The notes under the pieces were generated by a model. That model was not told where the DNA came from. It saw only the letters and a program-made list of their open reading frames with translations, and did no database searches. From the NCBI GenBank assembly GCA_003132425.1, contig PKXS01000138.1:3210-39147 (forward strand): a DNA stretch of 35,938 nt, in the 5' to 3' direction. Both the position numbers and the translations under genes were made by a program. Below are positions 23,332 to 32,577 of the stretch, in pieces. Source of the DNA: Gammaproteobacteria bacterium. Its GTDB lineage: Bacteria > Pseudomonadota > Gammaproteobacteria > Steroidobacterales > Steroidobacteraceae. Numbering within the stretch: the stretch's first letter is position 1; each line of letters starts with the position of its first letter.

Positions 23332-24264
23332 TCACTGCGTCTTCGGTTCCGCGAGCGTCTTCGGATCGGTGAGGCTGCCGCCGGGCAGCGTCAAAATGCA
23401 CACTCCGACGATAATGATCACCATGCCGATGAGCTGCAACCGCGACAGGTGCTCGTTCAAAAATTGCCAGCCCAGAAACGCCGCGATCGCCGGATTCACA
23501 TAGCTATAGGTGCCGATCAGCGCCGGCGTGGCATTCAGGCTAAGCCATCCGTAGGCGGTGTACGCCAAGCATGAGCTGAAGAACGTGAGATAACAGAGCG
23601 CGATCATTCCGGGCGCATTCGTCGTCCAGCGCGCGGCATCGTCGTTAACAACGGCGACGCTCAACAGCATCAGTCCCCCGAGCAGCATCTGTAATGCCAT
23701 GAACATGAGCGAACTCAACTGCGTGTCGATGCTTCGGTAGTACAGGGTGCCCAACGCCCAGCCGAAGCAGGCGATCAGCACGCCGAACTGTGCCAGCAGG
23801 CCCGAGGTGTGGAAGGCTCCCTTCGGTACGAACATCATTGCGGTCCCGAGGAATCCGATGACCAGACCGAGAATCGCCCACCGGGTCAACGGATGTCCGC
23901 GGCGGCCGAAAACGCCTAGGCCCGCAATCCAAAACGCCGACGTTCCATTGAGCAGGGCCGATTCATTGGTCGGAATGTAGCGGATCGCCCAGGTGTTCAA
24001 GCCATTGCTGACGAAGATCATAAAGAATCCGGCAATGAGCAGATGACGCCATTCGATCAAGCGGCGCGGCCATGCATCGCCGCGCCAGAAGTGGGCTACC
24101 GAGGAGAGCAACACCCCGGCGGTGACGAAACGTATCCCGGCGTACATTGCGAGCGGCAGGTGAGTGACCGCCATCTTCGAGAACAGAAAACTCGAGCCCC
24201 ACACCAGATACACGGTGCTTAAGGCTAAAGCGAGCTTCGCTGAGTGGCGTGGGGCGACGCGCAT
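23332..24264 (-). CDS. EamA/DMT-family transporter
   Basis: A 310-residue inner-membrane protein with about ten membrane helices in two EamA repeats. The first repeat includes VYLVWGSSFLFSKMAV, and the second AYTAYGWLSLNATPALIGTY followed by VNPAIAAFLGWQFLNEHLS. The last motif is the classic DMT signature. Members export amino acids or metabolites; the substrate is unknown. It lies 30 bases downstream of the OPT gene on the same strand, so it may be the end of the tat-peptide transporter transcript. Confidence 0.9.
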   Translation of the reverse strand: MRVAPRHSAKLALALSTVYLVWGSSFLFSKMAVTHLPLAMYAGIRFVTAGVLLSSVAHFWRGDAWPRRLIEWRHLLIAGFFMIFVSNGLNTWAIRYIPTNESALLNGTSAFWIAGLGVFGRRGHPLTRWAILGLVIGFLGTAMMFVPKGAFHTSGLLAQFGVLIACFGWALGTLYYRSIDTQLSSLMFMALQMLLGGLMLLSVAVVNDDAARWTTNAPGMIALCYLTFFSSCLAYTAYGWLSLNATPALIGTYSYVNPAIAAFLGWQFLNEHLSRLQLIGMVIIIVGVCILTLPGGSLTDPKTLAEPKTQ

Positions 24265-24294
24265 GCTAAAGGAGGGGCCGTGAAGGAGCGCGCT

Positions 24295-26226
24295 TTAAGT
24301 CTTGCGGCGTGGCGTGCCTGCCCGAAAAGTCCAATAGCAAATTCCCAGTAGGATGATCGCCGCCAGCCACTTCCCGCCAAGTAGTTCGAAGCCGACGCTG
24401 AGGACATCCGAATTCTTGCTCCCCCAGATGCACATGGCGATGAAAATCCCCACCAGCGCCTCGCCGGTAATGAGTCCGGCGGCGAACAGCATGCCGTTCT
24501 GCTTGAGCTTGTCATGATCCTCGCCCACGCTGTGTATGAGATGCCACCGGGCCACCGCCTCGGCAACCAAGCCGCCCGCCAGAATGGGCGTCGATACATC
24601 GAGAGGCAGATAAATCCCTACCGCCACCGCCAGCACCGGCGCGCTCCAGCGCGATCCGATTCGTTTGAGGTACAAATCCAAAACGATGATCAATGCGCCT
24701 ATGACCGCGCCGATCAGAATCATACCGCTCGGGAGAGTGCCGCCGAACATGCCCTCGGCGACCGACTTCACGAGATTGGCCTGCGGCGCGGGCAATGGCT
24801 TGACTCCCGGGTGAGCGGGCTCGCCGATGCCGTAAGCGAACAGCAGCACATTCATCACCGGCGCCATGACGGCGGCGCTGGCGAGCACGCCGACGCAGAG
24901 CATCACTTGTTGACGCCAGGGAGTCGACCCCACGAGCTGTCCCGCCTTGAGGTCCTGCAGATTGTCGCCGGCGACGGCCGCCGCGTTGCACACCACCGCG
25001 CCGATGAATACCACCGCCACGGCGCCGATGGCGGATTTTCCACCGACCATCCACATCAGAACCAACGACGCGAACAAGATGGTGCAAATCGTGATGCCCG
25101 ACACCGGGTTGTTCGACGATCCCACGAGGCCGGCCATATAGCCGCTGACCGAGCAGAACAGAAAACCCGCCACAATCATGATTACCGCCATCGCAAGGCT
25201 GACGCCTATGCTGCCGACCACCGCGTAGTACAGCAAGAATAGCGGCACGACGAACAGCGCGATGCATATGAGCACCGCGCCCATGGGTAGATCGCGTTCG
25301 GTATGGGGTATTGCGGCGGACTTCTTCCCGCTCACCTGCAGACCGCTGCGGATGGCGGACCAGAGAGATTTGCGCAGCGACCATAGCGCCCAGAACGCTC
25401 CGGTCAGCATGCAGCCCACGCCGATGTAGCGAACCTGCGCGCGCCAAATGGCGTACGCCGCATCTTCCGCATCCAGGCCGACCAGCTTACGCAGCAACAC
25501 CGGATCCTGCTGGAAGAAAAAGCCGTTATAGATCGGAATGGCCACCCACCAGGAAAAGAGTCCGCCGGCCGCAATCAGGATGGCGACGTTGAGCCCGACG
25601 ATATAACCGACGCCGAGCAACGCGGGCGAAAACCCATACGCGAAGAAGGCGATGCCGCGCTCACCGAAGAATCCCTTGATCGTGAATGTTTCCGGAAGAA
25701 ATCGCAGCCCCGAGGTGATGAGCTTGAACACGCCGCCGACGATCGCCGCAAGTCCGAGAAACTTCGCTCCTGCGCCGGGATTGGCGCCCACCTTGAGGAC
25801 TTCGGCGGCCGCCACGCCTTCCGGGAAAAGCAGCTTCTGCTCGATGATCAGCGTGCGGCGCAACGGCACCGAAAACAAAACGCCGAGCAGGCCGCCCAAG
25901 CCCACGATCGCCAATGTCCACCAGTAATCGAAGCTCGTCCAGTGATGCAGCAAGATGAGCGCCGGCAGCGTGAAGATCGCACCGGCGGCGATCGAGGAAC
26001 CGGCGGAGGCGCCGGTTGCCACGATATTGTTTTCCAGAATATTGGGCGGCCCAAAAAGCGGCAGGATCGCCATCGACAGTACGGCCGCGGGTATCGCAGT
26101 CGCCACCGTGAGGCCGGCGAACAAGCCGACATAGGCGTTCGCGGACGCAAGAATCACGGTGAGGATGATGGACAGTACGATTGCCTTCAGCGTGAGCTGC
26201 GGGGCCGGGCTTGCGCCGGTAGTCAT
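24295..26226 (-). CDS. OPT-family oligopeptide transporter
   Basis: A 643-residue inner-membrane protein with about 14-16 hydrophobic segments. OPT family features include the N-terminal LTLKAIVLSIILTVILASAN, GPPNILENNIVATGASAGSS, FPEGVAAAEVLK, and SGYMAGLVGSSNNPVSGITI. Bacterial OPT proteins take up small peptides or metal-peptide complexes with protons. The frame continues upstream to 26406, but the ATG at 26226 overlaps the POT stop (ATGA) and begins where the family begins. It is translationally coupled to the POT-family gene. Confidence 0.92.
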   Translation of the reverse strand: MTTGASPAPQLTLKAIVLSIILTVILASANAYVGLFAGLTVATAIPAAVLSMAILPLFGPPNILENNIVATGASAGSSIAAGAIFTLPALILLHHWTSFDYWWTLAIVGLGGLLGVLFSVPLRRTLIIEQKLLFPEGVAAAEVLKVGANPGAGAKFLGLAAIVGGVFKLITSGLRFLPETFTIKGFFGERGIAFFAYGFSPALLGVGYIVGLNVAILIAAGGLFSWWVAIPIYNGFFFQQDPVLLRKLVGLDAEDAAYAIWRAQVRYIGVGCMLTGAFWALWSLRKSLWSAIRSGLQVSGKKSAAIPHTERDLPMGAVLICIALFVVPLFLLYYAVVGSIGVSLAMAVIMIVAGFLFCSVSGYMAGLVGSSNNPVSGITICTILFASLVLMWMVGGKSAIGAVAVVFIGAVVCNAAAVAGDNLQDLKAGQLVGSTPWRQQVMLCVGVLASAAVMAPVMNVLLFAYGIGEPAHPGVKPLPAPQANLVKSVAEGMFGGTLPSGMILIGAVIGALIIVLDLYLKRIGSRWSAPVLAVAVGIYLPLDVSTPILAGGLVAEAVARWHLIHSVGEDHDKLKQNGMLFAAGLITGEALVGIFIAMCIWGSKNSDVLSVGFELLGGKWLAAIILLGICYWTFRAGTPRRKT

Positions 26227-27713
26227 TGCACGCCGCCCATTAGTTTCTTCACGGGCCGGCTGATGATCAGCAGCACCGCGCCGAGACCGACCGAAAAATA
26301 AACGATGTGCATGTATTGCCCCGGCATGGCGGCGACATTGCTCGCGTCGAAATCCCCGGCAATCAAGCTCGCCACGAGATTCCCCAAAGACGTCGCCAGG
26401 AACCACATTCCCATCATTTGTCCGACGAAGCGCTTGGCAGCCAATTTCGTGAAGTAACTTAAGCCCACCGGACTTAAGCAGAGTTCACCGAAAGTGTGCA
26501 ATAGGTAGGTCAATACCAACCAGTAGGGCAACACTTTTGAACCATGCGCGACAATAGAGGCTGCCGCCGCCATGACCAAAAATCCCGAACCCATCAACAT
26601 GACGCCAATGGCGAACTTTGCGGGCGCCGACGGATTGAGATTGCGCTTGGCCAACGCAATCCACATCCAGGCAAAGAGCGGGGCGAACATGATGATGAAC
26701 GCCGAATTCAGCGACTGGAACCAAGCCGACGGGATCACGAAGTGCAGCCACCCAACCACGCGATCCGTGTAGCGCTCCGCAAACAGATTAAGCGAGGAAC
26801 CGGCCTGCTCGAATCCGGAGAAAAACAGTGCGCACCCGATAAATAACACCAACATCACGATGCCGCGCCTACGCTCCTCCCGGGTCAGATCCGCAATGAA
26901 GAGGTAGTACACAAAGTACAGCACGGCCATGCCGACGATCACGTAGGTGATTGCCCGCGCCAAAACGACCGGGTTGACCGGAATAAGGCCGTAGCTCACC
27001 GCGGCCAGCACCAGCGCAGCAATAGCCGCTCCCACCCACAGGCTCAGCCATTGCGTGGCGCGGGCGCCCGAGGCCGCACCTTTCCCGGCTGCGGCGGGTG
27101 GAACGTAGACACCGGCGCTACCTAAGTACCGCCGCGTCAAATAGAACTGCAGCACGCCGACCGCCATGAAGATCGCGGCGGCGCCGAAGCCGGCGCGAGC
27201 GCCGAAGAGAACTTGGGCCTCACCGGTCACCAGAGGCCCCAGCAATGCGCCGACGTTGATTCCGATGTAAAACAAGGTAAATCCTGAATCGAGGCGCGCG
27301 CCGCCCTCCGGATAGAGCCCTGCCACGATGGCGCTGACGTTGGGCTTCAACAGGCCCACGCCGATCACGATGACCACTAGCCCAATATAAAATCCTCGCG
27401 GGCTCGCCGATGTTGCCAGCAGCGCATTGCCAAGCGTGATGGCCAAGCCGCCTGCCATCACGGCGCGCTGCGCGCCGATCAGCCGATCTGCGATCCAACC
27501 GCCCGGCAAAGCCGCCAAGTACACGGCCGCGTTGTACAGGCCGTAGATCGCCGTGGCCGTCTTGTCGTCGAGGCCGAACCCGCCGCTCGACACCGCGCCG
27601 ACCAAAAACAGCACCAAAAGGGCGCGCATGCCATAGAAGGTGAAGCGCTCCCACATCTCCGTAAGAAACAAGGTGGCGAGGCCGCGCGGATGACCGAAAA
27701 AAGTCGCCGCCAA
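26223..27713 (-). CDS. POT/PTR-family proton-dependent peptide transporter
   Basis: A 496-residue major-facilitator protein with about 12-14 membrane segments. The signature LFLTEMWERFTFYGMRALLVL carries the ExxER-type proton motif, GGWIADRLIGAQRAVMAGG is PTR motif 1, and FTLFYIGINVGALLGPLVTG is PTR motif 2. It takes up di- and tripeptides. It starts at TTG 27713 with GGAG 8 bases upstream, one base after the tatC stop. The start is fixed by the FGHPRGL N-terminus typical of the family. Confidence 0.93.
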   Translation of the reverse strand: MAATFFGHPRGLATLFLTEMWERFTFYGMRALLVLFLVGAVSSGGFGLDDKTATAIYGLYNAAVYLAALPGGWIADRLIGAQRAVMAGGLAITLGNALLATSASPRGFYIGLVVIVIGVGLLKPNVSAIVAGLYPEGGARLDSGFTLFYIGINVGALLGPLVTGEAQVLFGARAGFGAAAIFMAVGVLQFYLTRRYLGSAGVYVPPAAAGKGAASGARATQWLSLWVGAAIAALVLAAVSYGLIPVNPVVLARAITYVIVGMAVLYFVYYLFIADLTREERRRGIVMLVLFIGCALFFSGFEQAGSSLNLFAERYTDRVVGWLHFVIPSAWFQSLNSAFIIMFAPLFAWMWIALAKRNLNPSAPAKFAIGVMLMGSGFLVMAAAASIVAHGSKVLPYWLVLTYLLHTFGELCLSPVGLSYFTKLAAKRFVGQMMGMWFLATSLGNLVASLIAGDFDASNVAAMPGQYMHIVYFSVGLGAVLLIISRPVKKLMGGVQ

Positions 27714-27714
27714 C

Positions 27715-28509
27715 TTAAGCTCCGGCGCCGCGCGAAGGGGTTTCTGCTTCTTCTTTGGCGCGTGCCGCTATTTTGTCTTTAAGCAATATTCCCGCCATTA
27801 CGATCCCTATCTCGTACAGGAGATACATCGGTATCGCCATTGCGCTCTGCGATACCGCGTCGGGCGGCGTCACGAAGGCGGCAAAGATGAATATCCCCAG
27901 TAATACGAAACCGCGATTCTTCTTCAGCGTCGAAAGCTTAACAAATCCCGTCCAAACCAATAGTACAGTAGCCACCGGGACCTCGAACGCCATTGCGAAC
28001 GCCAGCAACAGGATCATCACGAAGTCAAGGTAACTTGCCATGTCGGTCATCATCTGCACGCCCACCGGCGTGCTGGCGACGAAAAAGCTCAGCATCACCG
28101 GAAAGACCACGTAGTAGGCGAACGCGGCCCCCAGGTAAAAAAGCAGCACGCTGGAGATCAGCAACGGCACCGCAAGCGTCTTTTCGTGCCGATACAGCCC
28201 GGGAGCGACGAATGCCCACGCCTGATAGAGCACAAACGGAATGGCAATGCCAATCGCCAGCATCAGCGCCATTTTGAACGGCACGGTAAAGGTGCCGACG
28301 ACGCTGGTCGCGATCATCGTCGCGCCCGCGGGCAACCGGTGCATCAATGGCTTCGCGACGAACGTGAATAGCTGGTTCATGTATATCGCGCACGGAATAA
28401 AGCAAATTCCGACCGCCAACATCGCCTTGAGCAATCGATCGCGCAGCTCCAGCAAGTGCGAGATCAGCGTGCCTTCAGCGAGCTCGCCCGATTCGTCGGG
28501 CTCAGTCAT
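27715..28509 (-). CDS. tatC: Sec-independent translocase subunit TatC
   Basis: A 264-residue inner-membrane protein with six helices that binds twin-arginine signal peptides. Marks are the N-terminal LISHLLELRDRLLKA, FKMALMLAIGIAIPFVLYQ, the periplasmic WAFVAPGLYRHEK and FEVPVATVLLVWTG. Length is normal. It overlaps the tatB 3' end by 8 bases. The alanine-rich cytosolic tail (RAKEEAETPSRGAGA) is usual. Confidence 0.97.
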   Translation of the reverse strand: MTEPDESGELAEGTLISHLLELRDRLLKAMLAVGICFIPCAIYMNQLFTFVAKPLMHRLPAGATMIATSVVGTFTVPFKMALMLAIGIAIPFVLYQAWAFVAPGLYRHEKTLAVPLLISSVLLFYLGAAFAYYVVFPVMLSFFVASTPVGVQMMTDMASYLDFVMILLLAFAMAFEVPVATVLLVWTGFVKLSTLKKNRGFVLLGIFIFAAFVTPPDAVSQSAMAIPMYLLYEIGIVMAGILLKDKIAARAKEEAETPSRGAGA

Positions 28510-28870
28510 TGGGCAGTTTGCTGTCGCCGGTCGCTGCGAGGGGCGGCTCGTTGGCGTGCATGGCTGCCGCGGTAGTCAAACGGGCGTCTCGAATCGCCGA
28601 TGAAGAAGGTGCCGCGGCCGGCGGCGCAACGGCGGCCGGCGGTGCGATGGTAGCCGGCGGAGCGATGGTGGCCGGCTTGCTCTGCTCCTTTAGCAATTCC
28701 TCCGCGCTCACCTCGCGTTCCAATTGCTCGCTCAGCTGCCTGGCCATCGCGCGCGCGCGTCCCATCCAGTTGCCGACCTGACGCGCAACCTTGGGCAGCC
28801 GCTCCGGGCCCAGCACGATCAGTGCGATGGCCGAGGTAAGCAGGATTTCCGAAAATCCAACATCAAGCAT
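28502..28870 (-). CDS. tatB: Tat translocase subunit TatB
   Basis: A 122-residue protein with the TatB opening MLDVGFSEILLTSAIALIVL then GPERLPK, one membrane helix, an amphipathic helix and a C-terminal low-complexity domain. The tail contains near-tandem repeats of A-P-P-A-T/A-I/V (about 68-90) encoded by a GCCGGC-rich direct repeat near 28610-28680. It works with TatC in signal-peptide recognition. It lies between tatA and tatC as usual. Confidence 0.94.
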   Translation of the reverse strand: MLDVGFSEILLTSAIALIVLGPERLPKVARQVGNWMGRARAMARQLSEQLEREVSAEELLKEQSKPATIAPPATIAPPAAVAPPAAAPSSSAIRDARLTTAAAMHANEPPLAATGDSKLPND

Positions 28871-28876
28871 GCGACA

Positions 28877-29119
28877 TCAGGCGTTCGTTTTTGGGGGCGC
28901 CTTGACCTCGGTCTCTTGAGTCGCCGCGCCCGCATTGAAATCGGCGTCCTTTTCCTGCTTGAGCTGTTTGACCTGCTCTTCCGATTCGCCGTCATGCATC
29001 GCTTGCTTGAAGCCCTTAACGGCCGCACCTAGATCGGAGCCGATCGAACGCAATCGCTTGGTGCCGAAAATCACCAGAGCGATGGCCAAAATGACCAATA
29101 ACATTTTTGAATCGAACAT
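28877..29119 (-). CDS. tatA: Tat translocase subunit TatA
   Basis: An 80-residue protein with an N-terminal membrane helix ([18 protein letters not shown]), the FGxxxLP-like hinge region written here as [14 protein letters not shown], then the amphipathic helix [14 protein letters not shown] and a charged tail. TatA oligomers form the translocation path for folded proteins. It is the first gene of tatABC. The 118 bases upstream, to dtd, hold no feature I could name. Confidence 0.94.
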   Translation of the reverse strand: MFDSKMLLVILAIALVIFGTKRLRSIGSDLGAAVKGFKQAMHDGESEEQVKQLKQEKDADFNAGAATQETEVKAPPKTNA

Positions 29120-29237
29120 GTTGCTTCCCCGATTCCGCCTGTGAGCGATACGGCCTCAATGATACGCCAATGAGAGTATTGCATTTGACCGCTGGGCGCC
29201 GATGCGTGTTCGGTCGCATTTGGGCTTTTGCCTGAAT

Positions 29238-29675
29238 TTAACTTTCCAGCCAGATGGTTACAGGCCCGTCGTTGGTCAGCGACAGCTGCATGTTCGCACC
29301 AAAGATACCGCTTGCGACCCGTCCATGCTGCGCGCGCGCCGCGCGCAACAAGGTGTCAAACAGCTGCTGCCCTTGTGCGGGCGGCGCGGCGCTCGAAAAG
29401 CTTGGTCGCAACCCCTTGCGGGTATCGGCCGCCAAGGTGAATTGCGGGACCAGCAGCAATTCCCCGTGAATCTGCAGCAGACTGTGATTCATCCTTCCTG
29501 CCTCGTCGGCAAATATGCGGTATTGCAGCATGCGAGCCAGCAATCGCAACGCGGATTCCTCGGTGTCGGCGGGCCTGACGCCCACCAACGCTACCAATCC
29601 GGCGCCGATCGACGCCACGATCTTGCCATCGATAGCGAAATCGGCTTCCACAACGCGCTGTAATAAGGCGATCAT
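29238..29675 (-). CDS. dtd: D-aminoacyl-tRNA deacylase Dtd
   Basis: A 145-residue enzyme that hydrolyses D-aminoacyl-tRNA and mischarged glycyl-tRNA. Family marks are the N-terminal MIALLQRVVEADFAID, GLVALVGVRPADTEE, QFTLAADTRKGLRPSFSSAA carrying the SQFT-like active-site loop (here PQFT), and the C-terminal NDGPVTIWLES holding the Gly-cisPro motif. Normal length. Confidence 0.95.
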   Translation of the reverse strand: MIALLQRVVEADFAIDGKIVASIGAGLVALVGVRPADTEESALRLLARMLQYRIFADEAGRMNHSLLQIHGELLLVPQFTLAADTRKGLRPSFSSAAPPAQGQQLFDTLLRAARAQHGRVASGIFGANMQLSLTNDGPVTIWLES

Positions 29676-29739
29676 TTACAACGTGCCACCCACTTTCGGT
29701 TAAATATCGACATTGTGGGCCTGAGTTCGCGATTTTTAG

Positions 29740-31197
29740 CTATTTCCGCCATAAAGTGGGGGTAAATAGCACCAGGATGGTGAAAACCTCCAGCCGACCC
29801 AGCAGCATGGCTGCCGAACAGACCCAGGTCTGGAAATCGCTGAGAACCCCATAATTGCTTCCTGGACCCACCAGTCCCAAGCCCGGTCCCGCATTGTTGA
29901 TGCAGGCCACGATGGCGGAGAGCGCCGTCAGAAAATCGAGCCCGCTGGCGAGCTGCAAGAAGATGAGCCCTACCACGCTCATGAAATACAGGAATACGAA
30001 GGCAAGCACCGCGAACACCACCCGGTTTGCGATGACCGTGCCGCCGACTTTGAGCGGCCGCACCATGTTCGGATGCACGAGTTGATTGAGCTCGCGATGG
30101 GCCTGTTTGGTGAGCACGAGCGTGCGGATCATTTTGATGCCGCCGCCGGTCGAGCCGGAACTTGCCACGATGCAGCTCAAGAACATCATCCACATCGGCG
30201 CGAATATCGGCCAGCGAGAATAATCCTGAGTATGCAAGCCGCTGTCCGTGGCTATTGATACGACATTGAATACGGTGTGGCGCAGGGTCGTCGGGAAATC
30301 CGGATAACTGCCTTTCAAGTACAGAAATATCGCCAGGCCCAGACAGCTGACGGCCAGCACGCCGATCACCGCCTTGGCTTCCGCATCGCGAAAATACGCC
30401 TTGATCCCGCGCTGACTCCAGGCGAGATAGTGCGTCGCAAAATTCAAGGCCGCCAAGATCTCGAACACCGTCAGCACCATTTCAATCGGCAGCGAATTGA
30501 AGTGCCCGATGCTGGCGTCATAGGTCGAGAATCCGCCGAGGGAGACTGCCGAAAACCCGTGACAGACGGCGTCAAACCAATTCATGCCCGCCACCTTCAG
30601 GCACCCGATGCATGCCGCCGTCAGTCCGGCATAGACCGCCCACAGCAGTTTGGCGGTTTGACCGATCCGCGGCGTGAGCTTGCTATCCTTCATCGGTCCC
30701 GGCATTTCGGCGCGATAAATCTGCATGCCGCCGACGCCGAGCATAGGCAGGATCGCGACCGCGAGCACGATAATGCCCATGCCGCCCACCCAGCTCAGCA
30801 AATGGCGCCACAGATTGATCGACCGCGGCAAAAATTCAAGCCCCGAGAGCACCGTGCCGCCGGTGGTGGTCAGGCCCGAGGCAGCTTCGAAATACGCTTC
30901 GGAGTAATTAATCGGCAAGTAATGCCACAGGGGAAATCCCGCTACCGCGGGCAGAGCGACCCAAGTCAGCGCGACCAGCATCAGACCGTCGCGAGTCTTG
31001 AGCTCGCGCTTGAAGCGCCTCGTCGCCAACCACAGCAGGGCGCCCAGAACGAAGGTGGCGAGGGCGGAAATCACGAACGACCACAGCGCCGGATCGAGCC
31101 CCCACACGGCCATAATCAGCGGCGCAAGCATGGTCGCCGCGAACACCATCATCACGAGGGCGAACACATGCGCGACCGGCAGTAAAATGTCTTTCAC
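29740..31197 (-). CDS. trkH: Potassium uptake protein TrkH
   Basis: A 485-residue inner-membrane K+ channel-like transporter with four M1-P-M2 repeats. Selectivity-loop glycines are visible in SGLTTTGGTVLSGLEFLP, in VSLGGFSTYDASIG, in TDSGLHTQD and in NNAGPGLG. It starts at GTG 31197, overlapping the trkA stop by four bases, so both subunits are coupled. TrkA supplies the nucleotide-gated cytosolic ring. Confidence 0.95.
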   Translation of the reverse strand: MKDILLPVAHVFALVMMVFAATMLAPLIMAVWGLDPALWSFVISALATFVLGALLWLATRRFKRELKTRDGLMLVALTWVALPAVAGFPLWHYLPINYSEAYFEAASGLTTTGGTVLSGLEFLPRSINLWRHLLSWVGGMGIIVLAVAILPMLGVGGMQIYRAEMPGPMKDSKLTPRIGQTAKLLWAVYAGLTAACIGCLKVAGMNWFDAVCHGFSAVSLGGFSTYDASIGHFNSLPIEMVLTVFEILAALNFATHYLAWSQRGIKAYFRDAEAKAVIGVLAVSCLGLAIFLYLKGSYPDFPTTLRHTVFNVVSIATDSGLHTQDYSRWPIFAPMWMMFLSCIVASSGSTGGGIKMIRTLVLTKQAHRELNQLVHPNMVRPLKVGGTVIANRVVFAVLAFVFLYFMSVVGLIFLQLASGLDFLTALSAIVACINNAGPGLGLVGPGSNYGVLSDFQTWVCSAAMLLGRLEVFTILVLFTPTLWRK

Positions 31198-32570
31198 AGA
31201 AAAGAGGCGGAGCCTTGGAAGAGCTTTTCGACGGCTTCAATATGCCGGCGATCCGTCAAAAACAGGATCAGATGGTCATCCGGCTGCACGGTGGTGTCGT
31301 GATGCGCAATGATGACATCCTCGCCCCGTACGACGGCTCCCAGAGTCGTTCCCTCGGGCAACACAATGTCCTCGATGCGCCGGCCGATGACTTTCGAGCT
31401 ATCCGCTTCACCGTGCACGACCACCTCGAGCGCTTCCGCCGCCCCACGGCGCAAGGAGTGAACGCGCACCACATCGCCGCGCCGCACGTGCGCCAACAAC
31501 GAACCGATGGTGACCGTCTGCGGCGAGATGGCCACATCGATGGAGCCGCTCTCGATGAGCTCCGCGTAAGAGGGCTTGTTGATCAAGGCCATGACCTTGT
31601 GCGCGCCAAGCCGCTTCGCGAGCATGGCCGATAGAATATTGGCTTCCTCGGAATTGGTCAGCGCGGCGAATACATCGGCGCTGTCGATGTTCTCTTCGAG
31701 CAGGAGTTCCTCGTCCGCGGCGTCGCCGTGCAGCACCGTCGCGCTCTTCAACTGCTCGGACACCCGTCTGGCGCGTTTCGGATCGCGCTCGATGAGCTTC
31801 ACCTGGTTTTTGCCTTCGAGCTCGCTCGCCAGGCGAAAACCTATATTGCCGCCGCCGGCAATGACCACGCGGCGGGCGGGCGCCTCCGCCTTGCGCATCT
31901 CCTTCATGACGATGCGAATATCCTTGCGCGCGGCGAGAAAAAATACCTCGTCGCCGTCCTCGATGACCGTGGTGCCCTCGGGTTTCACGCTTTTGCCGGC
32001 CCGGTAAATCGCCGCAACCCGAGCGTCGGCCGAGGGAATGTGCTCGCGCAGCGTACGCAGGGCCTGACCCACCAACGGACCGCCTTGCAGCGCGCGAATG
32101 CCGACCAACCGTACACGGCCGTCGGCAAAGTCGAGGACCTGCAACGCTCCCGGATACCGGATTAGCCTCGCGATGTATTCCGTCACCAATTGCTCGGGGC
32201 TGATCCACACGTCAACGGCGACGGCGTTCTCGCCGAAGAGCTTTTCCCGCTCGGTGTAATCGGCCGAACGCACCCGGGCAATTTTCTTCGGTGTGCGATA
32301 CAGCGTCCAGGCTATTTGGCAGGCCAGCATGTTGACCTCGTCGCTATTGGTCAGCGCAACGAGGATATCGGTCCCGGCAATTCCGGCGGCCTCGAGAATG
32401 CGGGGGCTGGCGGCGTTGCCGTTCACGGTGCGGATGTCGAGTCGATCTTGCAAATCCCGCAAAATCTCTTCGTCCATGTCGATGACGGTCACGTCGTTCG
32501 CCTCTTCGCGAGACAGGTGATACGCCGCCGTACGGCCGACTTGACCGGCGCCCAAGATGATTATTTTCAC
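31194..32570 (-). CDS. trkA: Trk system potassium regulatory subunit TrkA
   Basis: A 458-residue peripheral protein with two RCK units. The first Rossmann motif is IIILGAGQVGRTAAYHLS and the second VVIAGGGNIGFRLASELEG. Each unit is followed by a TrkA_C domain. It binds NAD(H) and adenine nucleotides and gates TrkH. The start is GTG 32570. The stop of the chimeric helicase ORF is 7 bases upstream, so trkA would be transcribed behind it. Confidence 0.96.
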   Translation of the reverse strand: MKIIILGAGQVGRTAAYHLSREEANDVTVIDMDEEILRDLQDRLDIRTVNGNAASPRILEAAGIAGTDILVALTNSDEVNMLACQIAWTLYRTPKKIARVRSADYTEREKLFGENAVAVDVWISPEQLVTEYIARLIRYPGALQVLDFADGRVRLVGIRALQGGPLVGQALRTLREHIPSADARVAAIYRAGKSVKPEGTTVIEDGDEVFFLAARKDIRIVMKEMRKAEAPARRVVIAGGGNIGFRLASELEGKNQVKLIERDPKRARRVSEQLKSATVLHGDAADEELLLEENIDSADVFAALTNSEEANILSAMLAKRLGAHKVMALINKPSYAELIESGSIDVAISPQTVTIGSLLAHVRRGDVVRVHSLRRGAAEALEVVVHGEADSSKVIGRRIEDIVLPEGTTLGAVVRGEDVIIAHHDTTVQPDDHLILFLTDRRHIEAVEKLFQGSASFL

Positions 32571-32577
32571 AGCTTCA

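Noticed and set aside
23308-23334. Inverted repeat TGAGCG...CGCTCA between convergent genes
   Set aside because: Only six pairs, a 15-base loop and no T run; it also overlaps the EamA stop. Too weak to call a terminator.
26227-26406. N-terminal extension of the OPT transporter frame
   Set aside because: The extension runs through the 3' end of the POT gene and has no family similarity; ATG 26226 fits both the family start and the ATGA overlap.
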